Shown: positions 25,484 through 35,964, counted from the stretch's first letter. The stretch is 64,000 nt of DNA from Nocardioides sp. (GCF_014360585.1 NZ_JACIXG010000021.1:1-64000), one strand, 5' to 3'. A program made the numbers and translations. Notes: a model not told the origin generated them from the sequence alone.

Positions 25484-26782
25484 GTGAATCCGCATGGTCC
25501 CGAGCCCTCGACACGAGCCTGGGTCGTCTGGGGCATCGCCCTCGCGGTCTACGGCTTGGCGGTCTTCCACCGCAGCAGTCTCGCGGTCGCCGGTCTGGTG
25601 GCCACCGAGCGATTCGGGATCAGCGCGAGTCAGCTGGCTACGTTCGTCATGCTGCAGCTGCTCGTCTACGCGGCGATGCAGGTGCCGGTCGGGCTGCTGG
25701 TGGACCGGTTCGGCTCTCGTACGATCCTGACCGCCGGCGCGCTGATCCTGGCGTTGGCGCAGGCCGGGTTCGCCTTCGCCGACTCCTACCCGCTCGCACT
25801 GCTGGCGCGTACGTTCGTGGGGATGGGCGACGCGATGACGTTCATCTGCGTGCTGCGTCTGGTGCCGTCGTGGTTCCCGCTTCGGCGGGTGCCGCTGGTC
25901 AGCCAGCTGACCGGCACGGTCGGACAGCTCGGTGCGATCGCGGCCGCCGTCCCGATGACCTGGGCGCTCGGCCAGCTGGGCTGGACCCGGGCCTACCTGA
26001 CCGCAGCGCTGATCGGCCCGGTGCTGCTCGTGCTGCTGCTCGTCTTCGTCCACGACGGCCCCGGCGACCGGCACCGCCGCGGCACGTCGCTCACCCCACG
26101 CGAGCTCGTCCGCAGCCTCAGAGCGTCCTGGTACCAGCCGGGCACGCGCCTCGGCTTCTGGATCCACTTCTCCACCCCGTTCAGCTCCCACCTGATGGGC
26201 CTGCTGTGGGGTTTCCCGTTCCTGGTCACCTCGGAGGGTCTCTCCGACACAGTCGCCGGCTCGCTGCTCTCGGTCGCCGTCGTGGCGGCACTCGCCGCGG
26301 GCCCGGTGATAGGCGTTCTCGCCGGGCGCCACCCCTGGCACCGCTCGACGGTGGCGCTGACGATGATCGCCGCGATGGCGTCGGTCTGGGCGCTCGTGCT
26401 CGCTTGGCCAGGGGAGGCTCCGCTGCCGATCCTGCTTCTCCTGATGTGCGTCGTCGGCGCCGGTGGGCCGGCTTCGATGATCGGCTTCGACGTCGGCCGA
26501 ACCAGCAACCCGCCGGCGCGGATGGCCAGCGCCAGCGGGATCATCAACCAGGGCGGTTTCGTCGCCGCGTTGCTCGTGATCGTGCTGGTCGGCTGGATCC
26601 TCGACTGGCGTACGCCCGGAGCCTCGACCGCCTACACGCCCGAGGCGTTCCGCTGGGCGATGTCGGTGCAATACCTGTTCTGGGGTCTCGGGGTGGTGCA
26701 GATCTGGCGTCACCGGCGCGATGTGCGGCGGCGTACGACCCGCGAGCAGGTCGCCTCGGGCTCCTCGATGGTCGCCGACTGA
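25484..26782 (+). CDS. MFS transporter
   Basis: A 432-residue, 12-helix major facilitator protein. The A-motif-like loop is GLLVDRFGSRTILTAG, with GMGDAMTFICVLRLVPSWFP, LTGTVGQLGAIAAAVP and MIGFDVGRTSNPPARMASASGI following. The NNP/NarK-like wording (RLVPSWFP, GTVGQLG) is loose and gives no substrate. The start is GTG with TAGCCT upstream. It is inserted between two paralogous DUF2142-like genes on the same strand; the gap from copy A is only 9 nt, so these may be co-transcribed. Confidence 0.85.
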   Translation: MNPHGPEPSTRAWVVWGIALAVYGLAVFHRSSLAVAGLVATERFGISASQLATFVMLQLLVYAAMQVPVGLLVDRFGSRTILTAGALILALAQAGFAFADSYPLALLARTFVGMGDAMTFICVLRLVPSWFPLRRVPLVSQLTGTVGQLGAIAAAVPMTWALGQLGWTRAYLTAALIGPVLLVLLLVFVHDGPGDRHRRGTSLTPRELVRSLRASWYQPGTRLGFWIHFSTPFSSHLMGLLWGFPFLVTSEGLSDTVAGSLLSVAVVAALAAGPVIGVLAGRHPWHRSTVALTMIAAMASVWALVLAWPGEAPLPILLLLMCVVGAGGPASMIGFDVGRTSNPPARMASASGIINQGGFVAALLVIVLVGWILDWRTPGASTAYTPEAFRWAMSVQYLFWGLGVVQIWRHRRDVRRRTTREQVASGSSMVAD

Positions 26783-26883
26783 GGCGGCGTCCGGCACGAG
26801 GACGGCGAGTCTTCGCCGACTCGTCACCTGACGGCAAACCGCCACGGCGGCTGAACGGCACCCGCGGCCACTACCTTGTCGAG

Positions 26884-28425
26884 GTGCCTACGCCCACGCG
26901 ATCGCTCTCCCAGGTGACCGTATGCCTGCTCCTGCTGGGGGTGCTCGGCTTCGCGATGAGCGCGCAGTACGCGATCGGGATGCCGCCGCTGCTCAAGGCC
27001 GACGAGAAGCAGCACGCGGCGTACGCCATCGTGCTGTCCCAGGGCGTCCTCCCGACCATCGACACCAACACCCCGGCCGACCCGGTGCGCTACCCGCAGT
27101 TCGCCGAGGCGCTCTTCGGGCTCGACGAGCCCCGCCGCGACATCTGGGTCGCCAACCATCCGCCGCTGTTCTACGTGATGAGCCTGCCGCTGGTCTGGCT
27201 CGGCGACGCCGTCGGCGATGTCGGGGTGACGCTCCTCGGGATGAGGCTGCTCAATGCGCTCGGCTACGCACTGAGCATCATCCTGGTCGGACTGCTGGCA
27301 CGTGAGCTGGTGCCCAGACGCCGGGTGGTCCCGGTGCTCGCCGCCGCGACGGTGCTCGGCTGCGGTGCGGTGACCTATGACGGCGGCGCGATCTACAACG
27401 ACGGCTGGGGCACGGTCGCCGCCTCCACGGCCCTGCTGCTCGGCTTCCGGATGGTCCGCGAGGGCGTCACCCGGGATCGGCTGCTCTGGGCGACGGTCGC
27501 CGGCGTCGCAGCCGCCTCCTTCCGCTCGACCGGCCTGGTCGCGGTGCTGGTGCTGGGTGCCTGTGTGCTGGCGGCGCTGTGGCTGCGCGACCCGACGCTG
27601 CGTACGTTCCGCCGGGGTGTCCTCCTCGCCGTCCGGATCGGGCTGGCGCCGGTGGTCGTGATCGGCTGGTTCTACGTCCGCAACATCGTGCTCTACGGCG
27701 ACCCGACGGCCTCCGCGGCGCTCTTCGACAAGTTCTCCCGTCAGACCCACGGCGACACCCTCTTCCAGCTGGTCAACCCCCAGCTCTATCTGCACCTCTA
27801 CGGCTCGCTGTGGGCCGACGACGTGATCCCGAAGGTCTGGGCCCTGGCCGCCGCGGCGACGCTCGTCATCACCGTCACCGGCCTGGTGCTCGACGCCAAC
27901 GCCAAGGTCCGACCGCGGCCGAGCGGGGTGATGCGCCAGGTGGTGATCCCCGGCCCGGAGCCGACTCTCCTGCAGCGTCGGCTGGAGCTGGCCGTGCGGG
28001 TGCTGATGGGGATCTACTGCGTGATCATCCTCGTCAACGTGGCCTCCTTCCACGCCGGCGGCGGCTGGATCCACGCCCGCTACGCGGTGCCGTTCCTGCC
28101 GGTGATCGCGACGCTGACCTCGCTGGCCATCCTGCGCCTCGGCCGGCGCTGGGTGAGAGGCGTCGATGAGGAGCGCGTCGACCTGCGGATCACCCTCTAC
28201 GCCAGCGTGGGGTTCATCGTCTCGGCGACCGTCGCCCACCTCCACATCCAGCAACGGATCGACGGGCCCGCGGACGCCTCCTGGCTCATGGCCCTGATCG
28301 CCGCCGACGTGGTGATGTTCGCCGTCGCCGCGTACGTCACCACGCAGCTGCGCCGCCGGTTGCGAGCGGACGGACTTGCAGAGGGCCGGCGGGTCTCGGT
28401 GAGCCATCCGCAACCGGTCGCCTAG
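26884..28425 (+). CDS. DUF2142-like polytopic membrane protein, copy B
   Basis: A 513-residue paralog of the protein at 23846-25474. Whole blocks are nearly identical, for example LLGVLGFAMSAQ, WVANHPPLFYVMS, LLGMRLLNALG and FRSTGLVAVL. The acidic KADEKQHAAYAIVLSQG motif is kept. The N-terminus from GTG (26884) gives a short cytoplasmic start before the first helix; TACCTT 6 nt upstream fits a leaderless promoter, so it is probably a separate transcript. It is a likely integral-membrane glycosyltransferase-like protein. Its stop overlaps the convergent DUF1707 gene. Confidence 0.8.
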   Translation: MPTPTRSLSQVTVCLLLLGVLGFAMSAQYAIGMPPLLKADEKQHAAYAIVLSQGVLPTIDTNTPADPVRYPQFAEALFGLDEPRRDIWVANHPPLFYVMSLPLVWLGDAVGDVGVTLLGMRLLNALGYALSIILVGLLARELVPRRRVVPVLAAATVLGCGAVTYDGGAIYNDGWGTVAASTALLLGFRMVREGVTRDRLLWATVAGVAAASFRSTGLVAVLVLGACVLAALWLRDPTLRTFRRGVLLAVRIGLAPVVVIGWFYVRNIVLYGDPTASAALFDKFSRQTHGDTLFQLVNPQLYLHLYGSLWADDVIPKVWALAAAATLVITVTGLVLDANAKVRPRPSGVMRQVVIPGPEPTLLQRRLELAVRVLMGIYCVIILVNVASFHAGGGWIHARYAVPFLPVIATLTSLAILRLGRRWVRGVDEERVDLRITLYASVGFIVSATVAHLHIQQRIDGPADASWLMALIAADVVMFAVAAYVTTQLRRRLRADGLAEGRRVSVSHPQPVA

Positions 28426-29051
28426 GAGGGATCGGCAGGCCGGTCCTTCTCGGACTTCTCGGTCTGGTCGGCCGGCTGCTCGAGGATCGGGGCTGAGCTC
28501 TCGGGGGCGGCCTCGATCTCGGCCTTTGCCGCCTTCTTCGCCGCCTTCTTGGCGGCCTTCTTCTCGAGGCGCTGCACCTCGCGCTGGACGATCGCCTCGC
28601 GGCGTACGCCGGTGCCGACCAGGTTCACGATCAGGAAGAGCATCGGGTAGATCGGCCAGGGATGTCCGTCGGGAGCGGAGGTGAACAGCCAGATGCCCCA
28701 GGTGATGAGGCTGACCATCAGGAAGGTGGCGACCGCCTCCTGCACCTCCTTGCGGTAGGCAGCCGCACCCTGTTCGCGGAAGTCGCGCGTCGCCGGCAGG
28801 TTCGCCCCGGTCTCCTCGGCGACGGGCTCGATCACCACGAGGTCGTCCACGAGCCCGGGAAGCTCTCCGAGCGTACGGGTCTCCAGGAGGCTGCTGACCC
28901 GCTCCTCGTGCTCCTCGCGGGTCAGCCGTCCGTCGGCGAAGGCGTCGGTGAGAACGGTGCGAACAACCTCGCGATCGGCATCGGAGGCGCGCATGCGTGC
29001 GTTGTCGGCCAGTCTCGGATCGAGACGGAACCGCGTCCAGAAACCCTCCAC
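28422..29051 (-). CDS. DUF1707 protein with a two-helix membrane domain
   Basis: A 209-residue protein. MRASDADREVVRTVLTDAFADGRLTREEHEERVS is the DUF1707 signature. A C-terminal part carries two transmembrane helices (FLMVSLITWGIWLFTS and PIYPMLFLIVNLVG) and a very basic tail with KKAAKKAAKKAAKAE. The family is common in actinobacteria and usually precedes a membrane or adhesion domain. The GTG start at 29051 is used; the internal ATG at 28994 begins exactly at the DUF1707 motif and is a real alternative. Function is unknown. Confidence 0.8.
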   Translation of the reverse strand: MEGFWTRFRLDPRLADNARMRASDADREVVRTVLTDAFADGRLTREEHEERVSSLLETRTLGELPGLVDDLVVIEPVAEETGANLPATRDFREQGAAAYRKEVQEAVATFLMVSLITWGIWLFTSAPDGHPWPIYPMLFLIVNLVGTGVRREAIVQREVQRLEKKAAKKAAKKAAKAEIEAAPESSAPILEQPADQTEKSEKDRPADPS

Positions 29052-29132
29052 ATCACCAGCCTAGACGCCAAGCCGGACACGGTGTGCTGAAGAGGCTGCA
29101 TTAGAGTGACTGGCGCAGGCTACCTGCTAGTA

Positions 29133-29146
29133 TAGAACACGTTCTA
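29133..29146 (+). promoter_or_regulatory. KstR-type operator before the glycosyltransferase cassette
   Basis: TAGAACACGTTCTA, identical to the site at 13536-13549, overlaps TAGTTT (29145-29150), a good -10. The implied start leaves about 25 nt of leader containing GGGAGG before the ATG at 29181. Confidence 0.86.
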
Positions 29147-29180
29147 GTTTTGCTCTGCCTAGTTTCGAGGGAGGTGGCGG

Positions 29181-30449
29181 ATGCGGATCGCTCTGCTGTC
29201 GTATCGCAGCAAGCCGCACGTCGGCGGTCAAGGCGTCTATATCCGCCATCTGAGTCGGGAGCTGGCCAAGCTCGGTCATTCGGTCGAGGTGTTCTCCGGA
29301 CAGCCATATCCCGATCTCGACCTCGAGGGGGAGGGGGTCACCCTCACCAAGGTGCCGAGCCTGGGCCTCTACGAGGAGCCGAACCCGTTCGGCAACCCGA
29401 AGCTCTCCGAGATCCGTGACCGGATCGACGTCGAGGAGTGGGCGCGCATGCGCACCGGCGCCTTCCCCGAGCCGCTGACCTTCGCCAAGCGCGTCCTCAA
29501 GGTGCTGGCCGAGCGCGAGGGCGACTTCGACATCGTCCACGACAACCAGACGCTGGCCACGCCGCTGTTGCGGATCGAGCCCGAGCTCGGACTGCCGCTG
29601 GTGACCACGATCCACCACCCGATCTCCTTCGATGCGCGCATCGAGATGAAGAGCGCGCAGGGCTGGCGGAAGAAGTTCGGCGTCTGGCGCTGGTACTCGT
29701 TCGTGAAGATGCAGGCTAAGGTCGCCGCGCAGCTGCGGAACGTCATCACGCCGTCGGACAACTCCAAGCGCGACATCCTCACCGACTTCGGTGTCCCCTC
29801 GGACCGGGTGCAGACCGTGCACCTGGGTGTTCCGGAGGAGTTCGTCCCGCCCACCGCACCCCGCGTCCCGGGGCGGATCCTGGCGATGGCCAGCGCCGAC
29901 GCCCCGTTGAAGGGCATCGCGTTCCTGCTCGAGGCATTCGCCAAGCTGCGTACCGAACGTGACCTGGAGCTGGTCCTGGTCTCCAAGCCCAAGAAGGGCG
30001 GTCCCACCGAGCGGCTCATCGAGAAGCTCGCGATCGAGGACCACGTACGTTTCGTCAACGGGATCTCCGACGCCGAGCTCGTCGAGCTCATGGGCTCCGC
30101 GGAGCTCGCCTGCGTGCCTTCGCTCTACGAGGGATTCTCGCTGCCCACCGCCGAGCTGATGGCGTGCGGCACCCCGCTCGTCGTCTCCCGCGCCGGCGCG
30201 ATCCCCGAGGTCGTCGGCCCCGACGACCTGTGTGCCGCCCAGGTCACCCCGGGGGACACCGGGGAGCTCGAGCATGCCATCGCGGCGCTGCTAGACGACC
30301 CCGAGCGACGGGCTCGCTACTCGGCCGCCGGGCGTGCCCGGGTCGAGGAGCACTTCTCCTGGCACGCCGTCGCCGAACGGATGACGGCGCTCTACCAGCA
30401 GGCCATCGACGAGTTTGGTTCCACCAGCACCATCAGCGAAAGGAAGTGA
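29181..30449 (+). CDS. GT4-family glycosyltransferase under KstR-type control
   Basis: A 422-residue GT-B glycosyltransferase. The start MRIALLSYRSKPHVGGQGVYIRHLSRELAKLGH has the usual glycine loop. The second domain has PLKGIAFLLEAFAKL, ELVLVSKPKKGG and the EX7E motif in CVPSLYEGFSLPTAELMACGTPLVVSRAGAIPEVVG. GGGAGG precedes the ATG. The next gene starts 3 nt after the stop. The pair resembles mycobacterial Rv0225 (glycosyltransferase) and Rv0224c (methyltransferase). KstR control of a sugar transferase is unexpected and hints at a glycosylated sterol or lipid; this is inference. Confidence 0.85.
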   Translation: MRIALLSYRSKPHVGGQGVYIRHLSRELAKLGHSVEVFSGQPYPDLDLEGEGVTLTKVPSLGLYEEPNPFGNPKLSEIRDRIDVEEWARMRTGAFPEPLTFAKRVLKVLAEREGDFDIVHDNQTLATPLLRIEPELGLPLVTTIHHPISFDARIEMKSAQGWRKKFGVWRWYSFVKMQAKVAAQLRNVITPSDNSKRDILTDFGVPSDRVQTVHLGVPEEFVPPTAPRVPGRILAMASADAPLKGIAFLLEAFAKLRTERDLELVLVSKPKKGGPTERLIEKLAIEDHVRFVNGISDAELVELMGSAELACVPSLYEGFSLPTAELMACGTPLVVSRAGAIPEVVGPDDLCAAQVTPGDTGELEHAIAALLDDPERRARYSAAGRARVEEHFSWHAVAERMTALYQQAIDEFGSTSTISERK

Positions 30450-30452
30450 GCC

Positions 30453-31220
30453 GTGCTCACCGTTGACTTCGACCGCCTTGGCCTGCAGCCCGGAGAGCGC
30501 GTGCTCGACATGGGCGCCGGTGGTGGCCGCCACGCCTTCGAGATGTACCGCCGCGGCGCCGACGTGATCGCGTTCGACCAGGACGCCGACGAGCTCGCGC
30601 AGGTCAGCGACTGGTTCTTCGCGATGCGTGAGGAAGTCCCCGAAGGCGCGAACGCGGAGGTCAAGGAGGGCGACGCGCTCTCGCTGCCGTTCGCCGACGG
30701 TGAGTTCGACCGGATCGTCGCAGCCGAGGTGCTCGAGCACATCCACCATGACGTCGACGCGATCAAGGAGCTCGTCCGGGTGCTCCGCCCCGGTGGCACC
30801 CTCGCCATCTCGGTCCCGCGCTGGCTGCCCGAGGTCGTCAACTGGAAGCTCTCCGAGGAGTACCACAACACCACCGGCGGCCACATCCGCATCTACACCG
30901 ACCACGAGCTCATCGACAAGGTCACCAAGGCCGGTCGCCCCAACGACGGCACCCCCGGCGAGGCGATGATCTTCGAGGGCAAGTCCTACGCCCACGGCCT
31001 GCACGCGCCCTACTGGTGGCTGAAGTCGGCCGTCGGCGTCGAGAACGACAAGAACGTCCTGGTCAAGGCCTATCACCAGATCCTCGTCTGGGAGATCATG
31101 AAGAATCCGCTGCCGCTGCGACTGGCCGGGAAGGTCCTCGACCCGGTGATCGGGAAGAGCATGGTCCTCTACTTCCGCAAGCCGGGCCGCGTCGCCTCCG
31201 ACCCCACCACGACCGATTGA
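30453..31220 (+). CDS. Class I SAM methyltransferase in the KstR cassette
   Basis: A 255-residue protein starting with GTG right after the glycosyltransferase stop (AAGGAAG upstream). Motif I is VLDMGAGGGRHAFEMYRRGADVIAFD, followed by FDRIVAAEVLEHIHHDVDAIKELVRVLRPGGTLAISVPRW, then a distinct C-terminal region (ALHAPYWWLKSAVGVENDKN-like text) and VMKNPLPLRL-like basic helix. The start MLTVDFDRLGL and this layout match the Rv0224c type as I remember it. The substrate may be the product of the glycosyltransferase. Confidence 0.85.
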   Translation: MLTVDFDRLGLQPGERVLDMGAGGGRHAFEMYRRGADVIAFDQDADELAQVSDWFFAMREEVPEGANAEVKEGDALSLPFADGEFDRIVAAEVLEHIHHDVDAIKELVRVLRPGGTLAISVPRWLPEVVNWKLSEEYHNTTGGHIRIYTDHELIDKVTKAGRPNDGTPGEAMIFEGKSYAHGLHAPYWWLKSAVGVENDKNVLVKAYHQILVWEIMKNPLPLRLAGKVLDPVIGKSMVLYFRKPGRVASDPTTTD

Positions 31221-31227
31221 TCCTCGG

Positions 31228-32955
<1,728 letters not shown>

Positions 32956-33012
32956 CTAGCCCAGCCGAGGCCGGTTCGCGCCCGGGGTCTGCCATCGATG
33001 AGAATCCACCCC

Positions 33013-33573
33013 ATGACGAGACGCGCACCGACGGGGCACTCGGTGCTGGTCGTGCCGGTGCCGGAGATGGAGGCGTACGTCCTGGAGCGGACGCGACACT
33101 ACGACGACTCGTTCGTCTCGGCCGATCCCGCGTTCGTCCACGCCCACATCACCCTGCTGGCGCCCTTCCTGGCGGAGCCGTCGGCAAGCGATCTGGAGCG
33201 GATCGCGAAGATCGCGGAGGCGGCCTCGCCCTGGCGCTATGAGCTCGCCACGGTCGAGATGTCCGCTGGCGGCAACATCCATCTGGCTCCCGAGCCGGCC
33301 GCGCCGTTCGCGGCCCTCACCGCCGAGCTGAGCGCTGCGTTCCCGCAGTGCCCGCCCTATGAAGGGCGTTTCGAGCCGGTGCCGCACCTGACCGTCGACC
33401 ACGTCGCCGGGGGAGCGGACCTCGACTCGACACGTACGTCGCTCGCCTCCGCGCTGCCCGCACGGTGCCGTGCAGACCGGATCAGCCTGCAGTGGTACGC
33501 CAACCACGACTGCAGGCTGATCGCCGAGTGGTCACTGGGCGGAGCGCTGTTGCCCGATCGAGCGGTGAGGTGA
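33013..33573 (+). CDS. 2'-5' RNA ligase family (2H phosphoesterase) protein
   Basis: A 186-residue protein with the two HxT/S motifs of 2H phosphoesterases, HITLLAPF and HLTVDHVAG, placed in the expected two halves. The ATG at 33013 is 7 nt after GAGAAT, so a leaderless start is likely; an in-frame ATG 15 nt upstream is the alternative. The family includes LigT/ThpR and cyclic nucleotide phosphodiesterases; the true substrate in actinobacteria is unclear. It ends 6 nt before the convergent J-domain gene. Confidence 0.82.
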   Translation: MTRRAPTGHSVLVVPVPEMEAYVLERTRHYDDSFVSADPAFVHAHITLLAPFLAEPSASDLERIAKIAEAASPWRYELATVEMSAGGNIHLAPEPAAPFAALTAELSAAFPQCPPYEGRFEPVPHLTVDHVAGGADLDSTRTSLASALPARCRADRISLQWYANHDCRLIAEWSLGGALLPDRAVR

Positions 33574-33579
33574 GCCGCG

Positions 33580-34479
33580 TCAGGGAGAAGACGCGGACAT
33601 CGCCTGCATCACATAGCCGATGGCGAGCAGCATCGTGAGGCTGCTGATGGCGATGCCCGCGACCGCGGCCCAGCGACCGCGACGCTTCTCGTCGGCGGTG
33701 CGGGCCAGGCCGATGATGCCGAGGATGAAACCGAGCGGGCCGCACAGCAGCACGCTGGCGAGCAGTGATGCGACCGAGACGCCGTCGAGCGGCGCGGAGT
33801 AGAGCGACCAGGCGTTTCCGGACTTCTCGGCCGCCTGCGCCGCGGGGGGTGGGCTCGCCTGCTGCGGGGCCGCTGGCTGCGCGGCCGCCGGCTGCGGAGC
33901 TACCGGCTGGGGCGGCACACCCTCTGCGTTCCCGGCCGGCGGACCGGCCTGGTGGGGGCGAGGCGGTTCCGTCGCCGCCCGAGGTCGCTTCGGTGCGTCA
34001 GGCTGCTGACGAGGGGCGAGCACCGGGTTCGCCGAGCGCGCCTGACGGGTGGTCGGACGCAGCCGGCTGGCCGAGGGCCGCACGCGAGCAGGCGGCGGTT
34101 GAACGGAACCCGTGGACGTGCGGCCGGGCGGCGGTGTTGCGACAGGAGTGTCGCTGCCCCACTGGGCTCGCCAACGCCGGTCGCGGCTGAGGGGCGTCGT
34201 GCTGGGGGCGCCCTCGGGTGCCTTCCCGCCGGTCTCCGGGGGAGTGGCCTTGCGCCGGCGCCGGGCGAGCTCCTCGTCGAGAGTCGCCCTCGCGGTCGGA
34301 TCGAGCAGAACGTCGCGCGCCCGGTTGATGCGCATCATCAGCTCGCCGTCAGCGGCACGGCCGCCACGGTCGGGGTGGAACTGCTTGGCGAGCTCTCGGT
34401 GACGGGCTCGCACAGCCGCGTCGTCTGCGTCCGGGGTGACCTGGAGGACGGCGTAGGCGTCGATGAACTTGCCGCTCAT
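33580..34479 (-). CDS. J-domain protein with C-terminal membrane domain (DUF4190-like)
   Basis: A 299-residue protein in three parts. Residues 5-70 form a DnaJ domain with the HPD motif (AKQFHPDRGGRAADGELMMRINRARDVLLD). A long Pro/Ala/Gln-rich low-complexity linker spans about 85-225. A C-terminal part has two transmembrane helices (VASLLASVLLCGPLGFILGIIGLARTADEKRRGR and AAVAGIAISSLTMLLAIGYVM), typical of DUF4190. It would present a J-domain from the membrane to recruit DnaK; partners are unknown. No DnaK gene is nearby. Confidence 0.82.
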   Translation of the reverse strand: MSGKFIDAYAVLQVTPDADDAAVRARHRELAKQFHPDRGGRAADGELMMRINRARDVLLDPTARATLDEELARRRRKATPPETGGKAPEGAPSTTPLSRDRRWRAQWGSDTPVATPPPGRTSTGSVQPPPARVRPSASRLRPTTRQARSANPVLAPRQQPDAPKRPRAATEPPRPHQAGPPAGNAEGVPPQPVAPQPAAAQPAAPQQASPPPAAQAAEKSGNAWSLYSAPLDGVSVASLLASVLLCGPLGFILGIIGLARTADEKRRGRWAAVAGIAISSLTMLLAIGYVMQAMSASSP

Positions 34480-34616
34480 TCAACGCCCCCCACGCACAGT
34501 CCTTCGGTTGTCGGCCTCGCCCCCGGGCTCGTCCGCACCCGGTGCCCAAGAATCCCAGAGCAGTGAAATCCTAGAGCAGTCGCGGCGAGATGCTGGTTTC
34601 GCCACGGGAAATTGAT

Positions 34617-34644
34617 CGAGGGCCGCCCGATCGGGCGGCCCTCG
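34617..34644 (-). terminator. Perfect palindrome after tRNA-Gly
   Basis: CGAGGGCCGCCCGA followed by its exact complement; it begins 3 nt beyond the CCA end of the tRNA on the minus strand and leads into ATCAATTT. A factor-independent terminator. Confidence 0.8.
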
Positions 34645-34647
34645 CAG

Positions 34648-34723
34648 TGGAGCGGACGACGAGGCTCGAACTCGCGACCTCAACCTTGGCAAGGTTGCGC
34701 TCTACCAACTGAGCTACGTCCGC
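34648..34723 (-). tRNA. tRNA-Gly (anticodon GCC)
   Basis: Read on the minus strand, the acceptor arm GCGGACG pairs with CGTCCGC. The D arm is GCTC/GAGC, the anticodon arm CAACC/GGTTG with loop TTGCCAA (anticodon GCC), and the T arm GCGAG/CTCGT with loop TTCGAGC. CCA is encoded. Total 76 nt. Confidence 0.97.
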
Positions 34724-34782
34724 TTGCGAGAAGAAACATTAGCGGATGTGGCCCGCGTACCTCCAACTGGGGCCCCTGCGTG

Positions 34783-35877
34783 TCACGAAGCCTCCTCCGG
34801 AACATCGGTCGACGGCGTACGTCGCTCGATCTGCTCCATCAGCTGCGCGACCTGGGCTCGGTGCGCTGCCTTCAGATCCTCGAGCCGCTCGCTCGCGTGG
34901 GCGCGCTCGCGCTCGAGCTCGGCCCGGGTGGCATCGCGGTCCGCCTTCGCCGCGGCCTCGCTCCCGCGGAGGTCGGCCAGCCGGTCCCGAAGCGCGTCGA
35001 TCTGCTCGACCGCGGTGTCGAGCTGCGTACGCAGCCCTGCACTCGTCGCCTCCGCGCTGGCCGCCGCCTTCTCGGCGGCCTTCTTCTCCGCGACCAGCTG
35101 CTCCTGCAGCCGCGCCATCTCCTTCTCAGCCTGGTCGGCGCGCGCGGTCTCGCTCCGTCGGCGCTGCACGGCTGCGGCGTGCTCGGTGCGTGCCTTCTCG
35201 AGGTTCTCGGTCAGGAGTGTCCGCTCGGAAGACACTTCTGCGAGCCGGCTCTCCATCGCGGCGATCGTCTCGGCGGCCCGCTCGGCCGCGGACGCCGCCT
35301 CGGACTCGGCTGTCTCGAGCGCAGCCTGCGCGGTCTGGCGCGACTCCTCGGCCGCGGCCGTGGCGGCCAGCGCCTCTCTCAGGATCTCGGCCGAGCGTTC
35401 GGCCTCCTCCGAAGCCTCCGCCGCGGCGGCATCCGCCTCGTCACGCTCCGCCTCGGCCGCACGCTGGGCCTGCTCGGCTCGCACCGCGCGAGCGCTCGCC
35501 GCGGCGATCTGCTCCTGCGCCTCGCTCTGGACGGTGGCGATCTGGGCCTCGGCGGCGGTCAGGTCGCCGAGGGTGCGCAGCTCCTCCAACGCCCTCGGGA
35601 GCTGGTCGAGGAACCTGTCGGCGAGCTGGGTCAGCTGGGTGGTGATCTCCGCGGCCCGCTGCTGGGCGGCCTGGACGGGCCGTGCGGTCTCCTCGGGCGG
35701 CCGTTCGGCGACGAGCCGCTGCAGGCGTTTCCGCTCCCGCCAGGCTGCGGCGCGATTGTGGGCGGGATCGTCGCAGTACTCCGGGGGCCGGCCGCTCCCG
35801 TTCTCCGAGGCCGCCGCGGGCAGGGGACAGCCGGGGAAGCGACAGCGCTTCTCGTCGACAACGATCGTTTCCGTCAT
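34783..35877 (-). CDS. Long coiled-coil protein with N-terminal Cys/His motif (KfrA-like?)
   Basis: A 364-residue protein. The N-terminus has CRFPGCPLPA and PPEYCDDPAHNRAAAWRER, a Cys/His set that could bind zinc. From about residue 65 to 345 it is one long Ala/Glu/Arg coiled coil. The layout recalls KfrA-type plasmid proteins (DNA-binding N-terminus plus coiled coil), but family membership is not certain. The ATG at 35877 is 6 nt after TATGCT (minus strand), a leaderless promoter that lies inside an inverted repeat CGTCA/TGACG, suggesting self-repression. It is divergent from a tyrosine recombinase. Confidence 0.7.
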   Translation of the reverse strand: MTETIVVDEKRCRFPGCPLPAAASENGSGRPPEYCDDPAHNRAAAWRERKRLQRLVAERPPEETARPVQAAQQRAAEITTQLTQLADRFLDQLPRALEELRTLGDLTAAEAQIATVQSEAQEQIAAASARAVRAEQAQRAAEAERDEADAAAAEASEEAERSAEILREALAATAAAEESRQTAQAALETAESEAASAAERAAETIAAMESRLAEVSSERTLLTENLEKARTEHAAAVQRRRSETARADQAEKEMARLQEQLVAEKKAAEKAAASAEATSAGLRTQLDTAVEQIDALRDRLADLRGSEAAAKADRDATRAELERERAHASERLEDLKAAHRAQVAQLMEQIERRTPSTDVPEEAS

Positions 35878-35879
35878 TA

Positions 35880-35918
35880 CGTCAGCATAGCGTGACGAAA
35901 GACGAAACGAAAACGAAA
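35880..35918. promoter_or_regulatory. Inverted repeat and four ACGAAA repeats between coiled-coil and recombinase genes
   Basis: CGTCA (35880-35884) and TGACG (35893-35897) flank the coiled-coil gene's -10 box. They are followed by four ACGAAA copies at 35895, 35902, 35907 and 35913 (spacing 7, 5 and 6 nt). The region is unusually AT-rich for this genome. It is a likely operator or recombination-accessory site. Confidence 0.55.
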
Positions 35919-35964
35919 AAGCGGCGGAATGAGATCCCGAGAAGACACCCAACATAACTGGCAT

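Noticed and set aside
23714..26845. A 1043-codon open frame on the minus strand
   Set aside because: It lies opposite the DUF2142-like and MFS genes, is full of Arg/Asp/His/Gln low-complexity text, and shows no domain. It is the antisense of high-GC coding DNA.
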